DNA from: Protonemura montana
Taxonomy: Eukaryota > Arthropoda > Insecta > Plecoptera > Nemouridae
DNA: 64,000 bases
Assembly: GCA_947568835.1 (NCBI GenBank)
Contig: OX387603.1
Span: forward strand, 18,562,651-18,626,650
Direction of reading: 5' to 3'
A program made the position numbers and the translations under genes. The notes below the pieces were generated by a model. The model was not told where the DNA came from. It did no database searches and saw only the letters and a list, made by a program, of their open reading frames with translations. Numbering within the stretch: the first letter of the stretch is position 1; every line of letters starts with the position of its first letter. Of the stretch, positions 1-15,000 are shown piece after piece.

Positions 1-3000
1 TGACTGTCTAGGAACATGACGTAGTCTCCCGTAGCGTCGTCTGCGCCGAGATTGCGCGCAGCGATCAGTCCTTGGCGCGCAGCCTGGCGCAGCACGCGCA
101 CTTTGGGCAGCGACGAAAGTAGCAGACCGTCCTCGGCTGCGCATAGGGTAGAGGGTTATTTGGTTGTTTTCAGACAAGTTCAAAGCATGCAGTGAGGGAA
201 TATGTTGAGTTTTGTTACGCTTCATATGAGCGCAATTAAAAGCCTAAATCAAAACTGTCGTTATTTTAGTAGGTCGTAGCTGGATCAAAGTTTGCTCGAT
301 CGATGGGGTCCGTTAAGATCACGTGATCCCCCCCCCCCCCCCCCCCCCCTCTTGTTTCCATCCCATGCACTCATATGTGCTGAATGATTTTAAAATATTT
401 AGCGCGGAATCTTGTAATTTTATATTATTTCTACAGCAAACGTATGCGCTAGATGTCACTGAATAAGACTTAGGATGGATTTGCGAAAGTCAATGGAGTA
501 ACAACTAACCGATGGAAAGTAGAGAGGCTTACCGTCATCACTGAAGTCGTCCACTAGAATAATCTCTTGTAGCAGATCTAACGGCGTGCGATTTAGCAGG
601 CTGGAGAGGAAACACGAAGTTTTATTATAATGTCATTTTATAAACAGTTTTTACTTTTTATAAAATATGTATAAATATAGAATACGAGGCCTTCAATATT
701 TCTCTTTTCACCCTATGAATTTACTTAAAATAATTTCTGTGGCTGTCGCTATAGAACTTTTTATTAGCTTCTGGTGTCTTGAGACTATCTCTTCGAGGCG
801 TTATTCGGATATGTTTTGTATTTTGCACTTGGAAACGGCATGCCAATTATCAGGTACGGGGGGGGGGGGGGGGGGGGGGGGCAACAATTGCCTCACCTGA
901 CGACGGTTCTAAGAAGCGTTGAACGTGCCTCGTTGTGGAAGGCGATCACCACCGACGTCGTCTCGTACTCCCTCAGCTCGTACTCTAGATCATGACAGCT
1001 AGAAAACACAACGCACGTGCGTAAGACGTTGGCGATGATGCGTGTGTCATGCAGACCGTAAACCATACATCCGAATTTAGATGCGCTCCGGAAATTACCT
1101 ACGTGTGGGGGTTAGCCGCATGGTAAATTTCAAAACGTCTAATTTTTTCAATGTCTAAGCTTTAAAACGACGGTTCAAAGTATATTAAATTTCCAGCTTC
1201 CACCCCTACGAACTTGAAAAAAACGCAGGCTAACGTCGGTTAGGGTGAGTAATTTTGTTAGTTATCTTTACTGGATATACGCGTGGATGTCTGATTATTG
1301 ATAACAAATTTTAATTCTGTCATGCTCTTGATTGGACATTTTCAAGAAATAAAGAAATTTTAGTAACATAGTTTGGTTGAATAATAATCAGTCGACATTT
1401 GTAATACTTGTGTCTACATCAGCAGAATGTGCTTGTTCTGTATTTTATTTATTTTATTCGAGCTTATTTGTAGCAGGCTAGTGCCCACAAGCACAAATGT
1501 TAATTACAGAAAATACTAGCAAATACAGAAATCAATATGTCATTAAAAAGGTATGGTACATTAAATAATACCTAACCTCCTAACATATCAAGGTATGTTT
1601 ATTAAAACAGCCAGTGGGTATCAACTGTAATTTCTAGTTGCCCGGTACTCTTTAGTGATAGATTTGTTTACATTGCGACCTTGGTTCGACCTACGACCTA
1701 GGGTTACGAATTTAAATATTGTGCCGAGCTTCTGAATTTGCTACCACTCTTCGCTTCGGTTCGGTCGAGAGAGGTAGTAGGTACTTAAAAATGCTTGCAT
1801 GAAAACTAGAATCAAGAACCATGTTATCTGTGAACGCTTGTGACAACAAAAAAGTGCATTTATAAAGGTGCATCAGATTTCATCTCTACAATGCGTGCAT
1901 AGGTTTCAAGGTAAGAATATAACAATAAGAAATAGTAGTAATTTTAAATAATAATATATCTTCGAGTTCAATAACTGATTCTCGAACAAGCAGTGTTCAT
2001 TCACTTCAATTTATTTCACAGCTTGTACAATTATCGAAGCTAATATGTATCTGTGGGTGGTAACTAGGTAAATAAGACCTCCAGACCTCGCGCTACTTGA
2101 TCTCTCGATACTTGTAGCACATTCCGTTGAGCAAGTTATGGCACAGACCCGATTCCTGAATGACACATATTTGTGTGGATCGAACCAAACAGATGGCCAA
2201 CAACCTTAGGGGCATATCGACGTCTAAAAAGTGATTCTGGGCTGACCAGCCAGCTGACCGATAATCCGATAAACTTGTAGTCGGCCCGACACGTTTTAGA
2301 CGTCTTATCACCCAACGCACAATGACACACACGTTCGGCAGCTACCCTGCGTGATTGCTTCGTTGAGATTGAAGCAACATTGTTTAACTATGCTTCGTGT
2401 TTATTCATGCGTAACAATTTCTCTGTCAATACCTCCTTGGGATGAACACAACGATTGGACAATTGGATAGTGGTAGCGAAATAGGGTTCTTCTTTTTTAC
2501 TATAAAGTAGGTAATTGAATTTTCTTTGAAAAACAATTACAACAAAACTTTCATGATGTTATGAAACTTTTATTAAACTTTTATGTCAATTATTCATTTA
2601 CATAAACAGAAGCTTATCGCTCCTTGTTTTGTAATATCCAATATTTATTGTCATTTTAATTTTAATGAATCTTCCTACTTCCATGACAGAAAATGTTTTC
2701 TGCTTGAAACCAAATAGTATTGAATTTTCTTCTACGTCAGAGATAGCATCCAACGTGAATTCTACAAGATATTTGATTAAATAGGAAGAGATAGCTTGTC
2801 GAGTAAATTACTTATCTGGCTACCAATTAAACCCATCTTGTAATCCAGCTACCTGGAAGAGATCACAGAGATTATCCAGCCGTCAACCACTTGTGTGGAA
2901 GGTCCACGACTGACCTGCCACTGAAATTATTTGACGTTAATGTAATCAATCTGGCATAGGGATTAAATGTGATACGAAACGACGTGATTGGAAGAGATAT

Positions 3001-6000
3001 GAATCTTTCAGCATTTCAGCTCAACTTATTCTCATTCGAAGCACAGTTCCAGAATAAAACGTCAACGAAGATTTTCCAACTAAACTTTTCTCAGGTTAAA
3101 TCATGTTATATTGTATACAAATCATCGCTTCAACTTCCCCGACCTACTTTGCACCTAGCATCAAGTCGAAGGAGCAGTTCGAGAAGCTACCATGGGTTGC
3201 GGATTCGAATACAATACGCAAAGAGATTGAAAATGAACGTGAACTGCACGGGGGTGGTGCATGATAAAAGATACTTGAAGCAACATTCCGTCATAACGTT
3301 AGCACCTGTTGAAAAATGAATAAAATTATCTAAGATGTGTACTGTTACCACGGCGCGTGACAGAACAGTTTGATCTAGACCTAGAGGTACTCTGTGGTTG
3401 AAAGTAATCAAACCATCGGGCATTTTACTGGCTGGATAATCTGGACATTACCTCGGCTACTTATAAAAGGCAATCATCTGAGCTAAAAGAATACCAGCAG
3501 GTTCGTCTGGCAGGATAAAACATACAAGTATAGATAGACGAAAGGTTACACAAAGTAAAATTAACTAATAGCTAATAAGCTATAAGTAAAATTAACATTT
3601 GTACTTGTGTGTACCTGTTACAAATAATGATAAAATAAAGAAAAAAAATAATAAGAAAAAATAAGCCATCGACAGCATAGACTGTCCTTCCGTCGTCCTT
3701 CAGAAGAGTGCTCTCGACAAAAGTAATACAGATTACATGCTGGCATGAATCAAACATGCCGCTGCATGTTTAATTTCTTTTCCTAAAAATCTTTAGCATA
3801 GCGTTGGTTCAATCTCAATCTCATACCATTCCTACAGCATTTGACGAATGCACCTCAGCTTAACTGGAGATAAGACTTCAGCTCACCAAAGTTACAACTT
3901 ACATTACCGGAAGAATTGTAAATCACCCGGAATTAGCGATTGGCAATAGTTGACCGGGCTTAGTTTTACTCACTTTAGGTGCCTAGTGTCCGGCAGTAGC
4001 CTGTCGCTAGCGAGTCTGTCGCTGTTGACAAGGTTGAAGGCGTGCTTAGCGTACGGGTCGACATACGGATGGTTGTATCCCGAAGTCCGACCGCTCCTGC
4101 CAGTGACGTACTCGGCTTCATTCACGAGAAGGACCAGCGAGACGGGCTCCAGGACTCCGGTCTGTACACACGCCACAATGCTAGTTAGTCCTCGTGCTAG
4201 TCAATTTCTATAATAATCGCGTTTTGGTGGAAAAAAAGGTTTAGCCCCAACCCAACTTGATTGGCAGATGTTTTTATTTCTATAACGACGAGTAGTAAGT
4301 TGTCAAATTCTAAGTGGTTAGGTTTTGTCAGGATTCAGGATTGGTTAGGTTCTATTCTTAACCATAAAGTTAAGCCGTTTTCGTCGAGTTTTCCCAGTAC
4401 ATTCCTGGAATAGTTCGAAATGGAGATGGGAAAACCTTGATTCTTGCTCTTGATATTGCATCACCAAAAAAAAATCGAGGAGATTTTTTACTTTTTGCTC
4501 GATGATTTGTAAATAATATCTAAAATTCCTTTTGGCCACCATAGCGAGCATTCAGACACGTGAAGATTTTCCTACGGTTTAAGATTTGTTTCTTGATAGT
4601 CCCACCGTAAAGACTTTTCCATAAATACGTCACCTACATTTCCCCATCTGTAGCACGTAAGCAATAAAATCCGAGGAAACCACGACGGACTTATAATGGT
4701 TACGTTTCTACTAATGCAAAAGTTACTGCTTTACGACAGCACTGAAATAAATAAGCTACGAACAAATTTGGCACCTCCACCGCAGAAAAAAAAAGCTCAT
4801 TCCGTGTCACAGCAGAGAATGGTAAATAATTCAAGCGTTATCATTTTATTTCACTTCATAAATTACACTGCTTTACCGCCGGATCGTGTTGCTGAGCAAT
4901 GAATTAACCCTCGAGGTAGTCCTCGTCGAACGGTCCAATTACACAGATAGCATGATAACGAGCTATAAGATGCATTATCATAGATGCAAATATCAAATTC
5001 ACGAGCCGACCACCTTTATTATTACTCTGTCAGAATGCATGCTCACATAAGCATTTGCGTAATTTACACACCCCGAAAGTTCAGATATTAGAGAGACTAG
5101 AGCACATACACTCTCTCCCTATATAGCATGTGTGATAAAGCTTTAGATTTAGTGCTTTCTTGGCGTAGTGGTTATACAATAGGGTTTCTTCAGAACGCAT
5201 GTGTGGTAGCACCGTTGGTAGCACTGCCAGTCTGAATAATGAATAACTCCGTGTGGAGACCGCAAAAGGTGAAATGTGATGGGGAAAAGATCTCCGAGGA
5301 ATAAACCACATAGGTGCGCGTGACCACATAGATAAAACCTAAAAACCGGGAGAAATATAAATCGGAAGAAGTAATGCTCGTAGTCGATTCGTGAGGATGT
5401 CGATTTTCTTTTATCCACGAATGATTGATATGGTTTTCGTTTAAGCACCTTTTATAACACAACGAGATAGAGAGAGTTCCTTACCTCTCCCAACACTGGT
5501 TGCAACAATAGGTAGCAATTAGTTGGGTGGTATATAGAGATGCAGTGTTAGATTCAATGGTTATAGCGCACTGGTGCGTTATCTTTACAAAAGAAACCAA
5601 TTAGGCTGTTCTCTTTTACTATAATCTTTTAACATCTTTTGACCTGTCTTGCTGCGGATATTTATTACTGTCCTGGGGACATGCTCGTCTAAGGTAGATG
5701 CTGTGGATCTGCTGGCGATTCCAGCGATTCGCTAAAAGATTCTCGTTTTTTTTCTGGCTTATAGCTGCGACTTGCAATTATTTTTTTAAACTTGCCTTAG
5801 TTATACCTTAGGTTTTACTGCTGCACCGGGCTCAGGGTTGATATCCATTTTGCGAACGTAGTCACGTTTTACGTTTCAGTACTCGTACCCATATGGTCAG
5901 TGTGTTCGAATTCAAAAATGAAAAAGTCGTTTGCGAAATGGGCGTGCAATTTGAGAGAGGTTGCGTGGATTATCGATAGATTTTCCATTGCGTTTTGCGG

Positions 6001-9000
6001 ACGGTGTACGCACCAGACTATGCAACGTCTGGGGTACAGGCTGATTGTACGAAAGATCTACGAATGGGGGCTTCTCTTCAATTAGAAAAGTGTGCGTGGT
6101 GCTCTCAAGCCGTTTTCCGAAATGAAAATACATAGTGAGGATCCAAGAGAAATGAAAGCACCTCGGGGGTTTCACACGCCACCAAATCAAGAAAATATCA
6201 AGCTAGCAAAAGCTTCGTCGGCCCGGACAAAAACTAGCGAACACATACAATTTTTGACAGAAAACATTGAGCCGTTGCGACAGCGGTGTGTTTTTTGTCG
6301 CGAGATGAAGTAAATGAATGATAAATTTACCAACCCTCGAGACCGCTTAGCTGTGGGGTTTTTCTCGTTTAAGCTTAGGATAAAATTAGCTAGCCGTTTT
6401 ACCAACCTCCTTGTGGCAAATCGTGCGTACTTCCAGGGGCATTAATGAATTCCTGTGTGTCAAAGAAAATATTGATGGCTCATGAATATATTTAATGGTG
6501 CACCGACAGTAAAATGTGATGCCTTGAGAAAAGAAAACTCTCTGAAGTCAACACACGCAGTTTTCTCTTTGCAAAGTTCATGCAGAATAGTTATTGACAT
6601 CTGCGATTTTGCAATCACCTACAAGGAAACAGGCGCATGAAAATAAAACCGAAAACTCTCCCAACTGGGACCACAATTGACAATCTCACTTTTCGATTAT
6701 TGATTATCGTCACGCGTTTAGCTCATCTGATAATCTTTTCGGCGCGTTCTTTCCGAAATTCGCTCCGAAAGTTCGTTCCACATTCCATCTAGGCAGTAGC
6801 TTATTATTATTCCAGTCTTTGTCGGCTAAGACAACCTTCCAGCGGGCCTCAATCACCCCTAATGAAGACATCAATTGACGTGTCACGATTATTTTGGGCG
6901 TGAACCGTCCCCCAAGCCGTCGAGGCCGGCTTCCTCCTACGCCACGCCACGCCAAGCTATGGTCGTGACAATCTTCGGGACATGCAGACGTCTTTGCAGA
7001 GACTTTACATTCTGGCCACGTGGCGCGCTGCCTATATTTATTGCCCAGTGGCGCGCCGGGGAGGGTGACAACCTAACGATCTCTCGGTGAAAATGTCCTG
7101 CTTGTTTTATTAATAGGAACGTTACAATCTTAATAATGCATCTTTATGAGTGATCTTAGTAATACAACGTCCTACCAATAATAATGATCTCTCACGTCCT
7201 TTGAAAGCAAGTATATTTTCTGCTTAGGCAAATTTGTATCTCTCTTTTATCCCTTATTGTCATCCTGTTCAAGAAAAACAATTTTTTTAAGTTCATTGTG
7301 TTGAGATATGTGGCGCTACTAAAATATCAGAATATTGTCTTTATATTTTATATATTTATTTTAGCCACATTTCCTCAGTTTTACTCAATGATAATATATT
7401 TCCATGATCCCCCTGCCCTTGACAGATGGACTATTTTCACGTGGATGTTAAATCCGAGGTGCAGTCTCCGATCAAGACTTGTCGTCCGGTAACGCCACTG
7501 GAGTCCCTTTGGACGCGAGAACATTCGATTGGTTATTTTGCCTAGAATTGATCGAACGTCCAAGTGATTCTTTTTTAAGGCACACGAGAAGCGGCGTTTA
7601 AGCCGTAGTGTGCACTGTGTTTAAGATTCGTGATATGATGTGACTCAGACTTATTATAGATTATAGATTTGATTGGCGATTAGATCTTTACGGCGTTTGA
7701 TCTTTTGATCAAGTCTCGCCATGCCTTGAAGTGCTTCGAGTGGTAACAATGGGTCAAGGTACAAGTGAGATGTTGAGAATATTAATCGCTGGAGTTTTTC
7801 ATTCATCAATGGCGCGATCCGTGAGCTGAATCACGATTTTGATCCAGCGAGTAAGTCGGACCGTGAAATCATCTTTTTAAGAAATTATTTTATCGCGAAG
7901 TGCAATCGCTTGATGTGTGACACATATCATTTTTTTTTCAGTATAAGTCTTGATAGGGAACAAGATCCTTCCGTAGAGATTTCGAAATTATCACAACCGA
8001 ACGGCTCAATTAATGTGAATCATAACAAAATAATTAATAAAACCGGTATTCTTTGTATCATGTATAAATCTTGATCTTCACCGGTGGCCTCACTTGGCAG
8101 ACATGTTGATTTGAAGTGAAGTCACTTGAGATTTTTCACTTTTTCATTGTTTCAGATTAGAAAAAAAAAAATGTCTCGCAAGTTCAAGACATGACCACAA
8201 GTGCAGGATGTAAGAGGAGAGGTACTGGAAATAATACCTGCGTGGAAGTTCAATAGACTGTACTCAATTGTGCGAGGCACAATGTTTCTCTGTTCATACT
8301 TCTCTGGAGCTCCTTGCTACCAGTCAAGCAGGCAGCAGCTGAGCAATCAAGACAATACATAATGCATTGTCTCACCTTATAATTTTCTTCGGGGCAAACG
8401 TCTACCAAACTTGTTTGAATAACCGCACAGACATTGGATAGACATTTCAGAGATTCTCCGATTATAATCTGCGGTGGAATTTTGATCCTCCGTGACAGGA
8501 TCATATATGATAAGGTATATTTAAGCTAGATCTTAAGCGAGAAAATCTGATTTTGAGCGTATAGGAAGATGTGGTAAGATATTTTGACATATTTCACGGA
8601 GGCTTCGAAAAAAAAAGTGCTTTGCCCACAGAGCGCACCGCGATATTTAAATCTATTATTCAGAAAGGTGGGAATTCGACAGATTGAAAAAAAATCTAGG
8701 CCGTATTTTTTGGGTTTTAAACAAAATGTGGGCGCATGTTTTATTTGATTATTTTTGATAAATATTTATAGGCACGTGGGCAAAATGTCTGACGTGGGTT
8801 CCAATTTTATTTCAATCGTTCCTATGCGATAAGTAGTTCGAAGACTTTTTCCGCGTGTTAGTCTAAATAAATAGATATCAAATTGAGTTCGTGGGCTATT
8901 TTTACAACCATTGTGACATTTACGCCTAATTTATCGGAACACGTTTGGAAGCCAACAGAGAATTAGTACAAATTTGTAGTACATTTGTTTTGATTTCGTC

Positions 9001-12000
9001 CCGGCTATCTTTTATAGGCGCGCGCTCAACCACCAAAACACGCGACACATCACCGAAATGAATCGACGGTAAGTCGCAAGACGATCCCCGATTTACAAAA
9101 ATAAAATCACACGCCTCGCTTTTTGTGTCCCCGTGGGCCGTGGCGCCTAGCTTTAAGCCACAACAAAAATGCTCCGTCACGAAACGGAAGTTAATTGTTC
9201 CGCTTGTGGGGCGACACTTGTCGAGAGGTGGGTTGTCAAACCCCCTCACTAAATTGACGTATAGCATTTTCCGTCGTCAAGTCTCAGCGTCGTCGGCGTC
9301 GGCGTCGGAGTATTGGGGCGTCGGACGTGTCGCTCGACTCATGTGGTTTGCCGCGTGAAGGCTGAATGCAAGGAATTGGGTTGAAAGGCTGAAGGAAAAT
9401 CCGATGAACTTGCCAGACGGATAAAAGTAGATGCCGAGGGAATTTCGAATTGGATGAAAGGGAGGTTCGTGCTGTGTCCCTGCAAAACTGGCGAGGTTTT
9501 TGGTGAGTAGTATTCATGCGTCGGGACGATTGTCCGTCGAGTGTCCGCACGGATCTTTGTATGTTGGGGTTTTTTTTCGTGCGAAATATTTCAAATGTAA
9601 AATAAAAATACGTCCGAAAACACATGCACTTTTTTATGATGTGCGGGAGTCGAATGCAAACAAATAGAGTAAGTAAATATGATGTTTTGTGGTAGAAAAC
9701 ACGAAATTTCCATAGTTCATGTAGGTTTTTCACAAAATTTTCTTTTTAAGTGACAATAATAATTTTTATTCACAACGTTTTATAGTGGACTCACTTGCTG
9801 TTAGGTAGCAGTGTAGGTACTTTCGGATAATGGCGTTGTCACCACTCACCATTGTGGTACTATTAATACGTTCTACAGATAAAACTGGTCAGAGTACAAG
9901 CCTGGAGGCGACAATTTTACTCCCCTAAAAGGGAAAAACCGAAAAAAATTTTAACGAAAAAAACAGAAAAATATTAATATTCTATGCAGTAGTAATCTGC
10001 CATATTTCGGCAAACTTGTCCACCTAACGATTACATGCAAAGCATGGCAAAGTTCATTAATATCAAACAAAAAACATAAACAATGGACTTGCCTTTGAAA
10101 GCGTTCTCGGAGGGTTACTTAGGATCGCAAGCATCGACAACTGCATAATCCGTATGACGGCAGCACGAATGACTACTCATGCATTTTTCTCATGATTACA
10201 ATTTCTATACAGATCAAGAGACGTAAAGACGTACGGCTTCTCTCAGACCTGATTTCAGGGAGACAACACCAGTGGCTGTCCGTTTTTTCTTCTTTCGCTG
10301 AAGGGGATATATTTTATTATTAGTCCCACTTAACTTCCTCCTTGATATTTATAGTTTTGCCAAACTAATTCACATCTATTCTCATCTCGTCTCGTCTCAT
10401 CTCTCGCAGACAACACGGACGCGTGCTGATGGCTTAATAAAAGTTGAAAACGTAACATTTTCATCGAGTCTAGAGCAACAATAACAAGCAGCTGTTGATG
10501 TCCCTACTTTATCACTCGCCGGCGAAGACCTAGTAAAAGTCAATTCAGAGGGACGCCAACATCAATGCGGTATACACTAGCGCTTGTAAATTATTCGAGA
10601 TATGTGAATATGTGGGCAACCGAGTGTGTACCCTTCCCTCATATGTTAACCTTTTGAGTAATAATGTCCGAGCTTGGCAACAATGAATTGCAGCATTCTG
10701 GCTTTTGGGCTCGGCCGCTCTAGCCCATATGCGCTGGCCGCCTACAGTCAAATAATTGCACACACTGTGACGGAATGTGCACACACTGTGCACCGTTCGC
10801 TTGTCATCGACGATTTTGAAAAATGTGTCTATTGTCAAGCCCGCGAGAGAAGACACCGGTCCAAGGACCCCCCAGCCTTACTACCAACCACGCATGAAAT
10901 TTCAGTTGTGGTTTTGGTGGCGGGATGTCAGAATTATTATTTCATCAGCAAAATAATTCCCAGTATTGTTATAATTGCTAGAAAAATTCTTATAGTATCT
11001 CGAAAGACAAACGATCTTGGCACGACAAAAGCTTTACACCAAAAGAAAAATGATGGACACCAGCGGTGATGATTTGTAGTGATTTTTAAAATGACAGTTG
11101 ACCCTCATGTCACCCCAAAACGACTGGTAGCGCCTCTGCCGGTAACTAGTGTTATCTCTCTGGACGGTGTACACCTACTTACTGCGGCGAAGACTTCGAC
11201 GTAGTATTTCGAAGATTACCTTGTTTATTATTTGCATATGCGAGTTGCGACATGTATTCGTAAAATCGATTGGTGGGACGTCCATCTTACAAGTTTTTAT
11301 ATCGAATGTACCAAAGAAAAAAAATCTGAGGACCTTCAGTAAGTAAATCTGCAGATTTTTTTCAAGTATTTATTCTCGTTTATGAACACAGTGCACTACA
11401 ACGCATCGCACTTTATACAATTTCATACAACAGAGCACTACAACCTAACAAACTTCATATTGAAAAATTCGACGAGTTCTCAGTGCATTATCATCACTCC
11501 AAGTTATATCCTCGCCTGTTGGTGGTCGTTTATCATGATAGAATCAAGTTACCATCACAACTTCTCAAGAAACTATAATCTCGTGTGGTTCACTTTGATC
11601 GCGTAAGATCATCTGATCACGCTCATTTTCCCACCGTTAAAATCAACCCAGACAATTCAACAGCAATTTGTTGCTACTCTTTCATAAACGAGATTTAATC
11701 TCGCTCGGTTAACGATCCATCAATAATTATTGACTACAAAAACGAGCGCCTAGCACCCAGGCCGTGGGGTTTGGAGTGTGAAATAGGAAGGATATAAAGA
11801 TTATAATTAAGAGGTTGATTAGTGCTAGACCTTTGTGTAGCTCCTTCCATTTAGAGCCTAAAGAAGCGTCGTTTAGAACTCTAAACGAGGTTTCGGGGTG
11901 TTTAAAAGGCACTCACGACAATGCAATGTCCTCGTGCTGTATCAAGATCAAGACAGGGCGTCGCTGAATCCAACGGTTTTTGGTGTCTGCCCTAACAGCT

Positions 12001-15000
12001 TCCTATCTTTGAGCTCTGGTAAAAAAGACTGTCATTTAATCAAAGGGTCGAATGAATGGTTGAATTTAAATGCGTGGAAAGCGAAGGCAATGGTCGTCGG
12101 CTGTGGAATGGGTTTCGAAATCTTTGCCATTCGCTCAAAATTGGCCCGTGCAAGGAGGACGTGTTACTGAGATTCTTTTGTGAATTTTCTTTTTAATTGC
12201 TTTTCGTCATTTTATGGTTCTTCAAGATAGCGTATATCTGTGCTCTTCACGTCTCATTTTGTTATAATTTTCGTTTTCTGTTCTAACAGAAAATTTTAAA
12301 TGTCTTTGCAATTTTACTGGTACATAATTTAGAACAAACAGTGGATATAAAAAGCAAAACATCAGTGTTTTTCTTCCAATTAAACCACCTTTTGAAAAAA
12401 CGGCACTAATTTGTCTGAGACGCCTGGGTAAGCTTTCTGAAAGTGAGATAGCTACGATTAATCATTTCACCAATTAAAATGAAATACCGATCGGTACCGT
12501 ACGCGTTCGACATTTCATGAACGGTTACATGACGTCTATGAAATAGAAAAATGTATGGTACTACAATCGTAACTCCATCGAAAGGCTAACACGGTTCCAA
12601 CTACAACTAATTCATTGCAATTACAATGCAATAAATAAGTAATATCGCCAACATTGTCTCGAGGTTCATAAACTGCCTTTGTCAAACTCAACCTCGGTCC
12701 ATGACTGATCTGCTACAACTTTTAACAATGCGGAGTGTGTATCTTTAATATCGTTACAAAATCGTGTTTAAAAATTAAGGTATTCAATGGACTAGCTGAA
12801 AGCTTTGAAAGGAAAATCGTTTACACTCCAGGCCAAAATGCCGACGTCCAAAGAAAGGATCTTACATCAAAAGTTCAATGCACAATGATTATATAAATTA
12901 TAAAGTCCCATATTGCTTAACTCCAAGTCTAATATAACGCGAAGATGATTGACAAGCATACAGGTCGAGGTACGTTAGCCCAAAGGTTAAAATATTATGC
13001 TCGAAATAATCAACGCATGTTTTCGATGAATGGAACAAAAAAAAACTATAACAAAACAATCCCATTCCATCTCACACACACACACACACGCACACACGCA
13101 CAAACATCTTAATAGAAATAACAAAAGATCTATTCAAATGGAGCAGAACAAAGCTTGGTTATGCCCAGATGAATATGGTGATAATCTGTACATGATCAGA
13201 TGAATTTTCTAGACAATGCCTTCTCGTCATACTCACTGTGATTAATGTGAATACGAACGACAAGGGAGTATCGCGGTGGTCTTTTCAATTTGCAAAACAA
13301 GCATTGTTGTGTGCTGCAGCCATTCGCAAATCTCATCGCTGCCACTAAAGATGATTTAAAAGATTCAACGATTAATCATAATTCAACTTTGCCGGGCTTA
13401 TTAATCAATTATAAGCCAATTAGGAGATGTGCTTGCGATTTTCGCTGGGAGCTTGTTGACTTTGGGCTAGCAATGACGTGCAAGGGTCGGATGGAAGGGT
13501 GGATAGGCCTGGGGCTAAAGTATCCACATGGTTTTTCAAAAAAATAATAATAATAATAAGAAAGTAATAAGGCTCCGAGTTTGCGGAGTATATTTTGTTT
13601 TGAGGTGAAGTACTCAGTACTCAACAAAGTGTGTACGCGTTTCCACACGACGCACACGTCCAAGCTGTCTTCTTCGAACGTGTTTTGTCACTCCCGTCAA
13701 GATTTTGATGGCTGGAAGCTAATGCAGCCTCTTCGTGGTGCAGGTATAGTGTATTCCAAAAACTAAGGTGCATCGTTTTTGTACAAGTTGTGAAAGTCAA
13801 TACCTAGGTCAACAGCTAGGTTGTCAAAATTGATTCAACTGGCTGTGATGACCAATATTTCTCGTACCCAATGCGCCTTGGATTTTGGAAATGTTTACCT
13901 GATGATAAGGGTTGGGGGTAGGTACGTGAGATGGCGATTTAGCTTAGATGGTTGAGTAGAGAAGGGTTGAAATGTTGAAACTTGAAGTGCCACTAGACAA
14001 CTTTAAAATTAAATGCACAAAGTTTTTGCAATACACTATAATGTCTTGTCGTTGCGCGGGGGATGAGTTAGTTCTCTCGGGACGTTGTTTCAACGACGCT
14101 CGCAAATCGTGTTCGTCGGAATTGACAGATGCATTTTATTTGTGTGGCTCATGTGACGCTGTAAGAAGTACGCGAATAAAACTGTTGCCGAGCAGCATAA
14201 TTCAATTTGCAATCAAAACGTTTGGTATTTCGACTGCGGGGAAATGTGTAAATATTCCGTTCGATTCCATGATAAAATAAAGTTCTTCGTGGTTATGGAG
14301 TAAAATAAAAAAGAAACGTCTCGCGTTTCTTTGAACTGAATATTCGTACATCACATGCAGTTGGTTTTGACAACTTTCACCCAACGCATTATCCCCAATT
14401 ACTTTTTTACAACCTCGTGTTGTACGGTCTGAATTGTGCGTGCGTGCGTGAGTAACATTAACTTTAAAACACAGGACTGCGAGGTTTGCCGTCATCATCA
14501 TGCCCGCACAGGCGCTTCCATGTATTTCGAACACTAATTTGTTCAAGTCTCGCTAATTGTGACGAATGATTTGACCAAAATTTGTGACACTCATGGCCAG
14601 GCAAACACATTACTTACTTCTGTCTAGAGCGCAGCGGAGTTTCCGAACGCTATATCCCGATATGCTTTGCTTTTCTACTTACTATGATTCGGCGTTTGTG
14701 AGGTCGACGAGATGGGTAAAATGAACATAGCACCAACCCAATCAGGCAGCGAAATTAAGATGTTTCTAGAATATAAATAGGTGTTACCTAGAGTTGAATA
14801 AAATGTATTGCCAAATATTAAAACAGAATATACCTGAATTCAATTCAATTCAATGTCAATGTATAATTTATTAATTCTTGTGTTCACAACACAGTACATT
14901 GTATGTACAAACAATATTAGTATCAAAGTACAAATCCCACATAGGCTAAGCGATTGTGTGTAGGAAAGAATATTATAAAATAAAATTTTGAGAAGTCCTC

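Noticed and set aside
8926-9267. 113-codon minus-strand frame in the GC pocket
   Set aside because: No similarity I recognise and no splice signals in consistent phase with GALNT.
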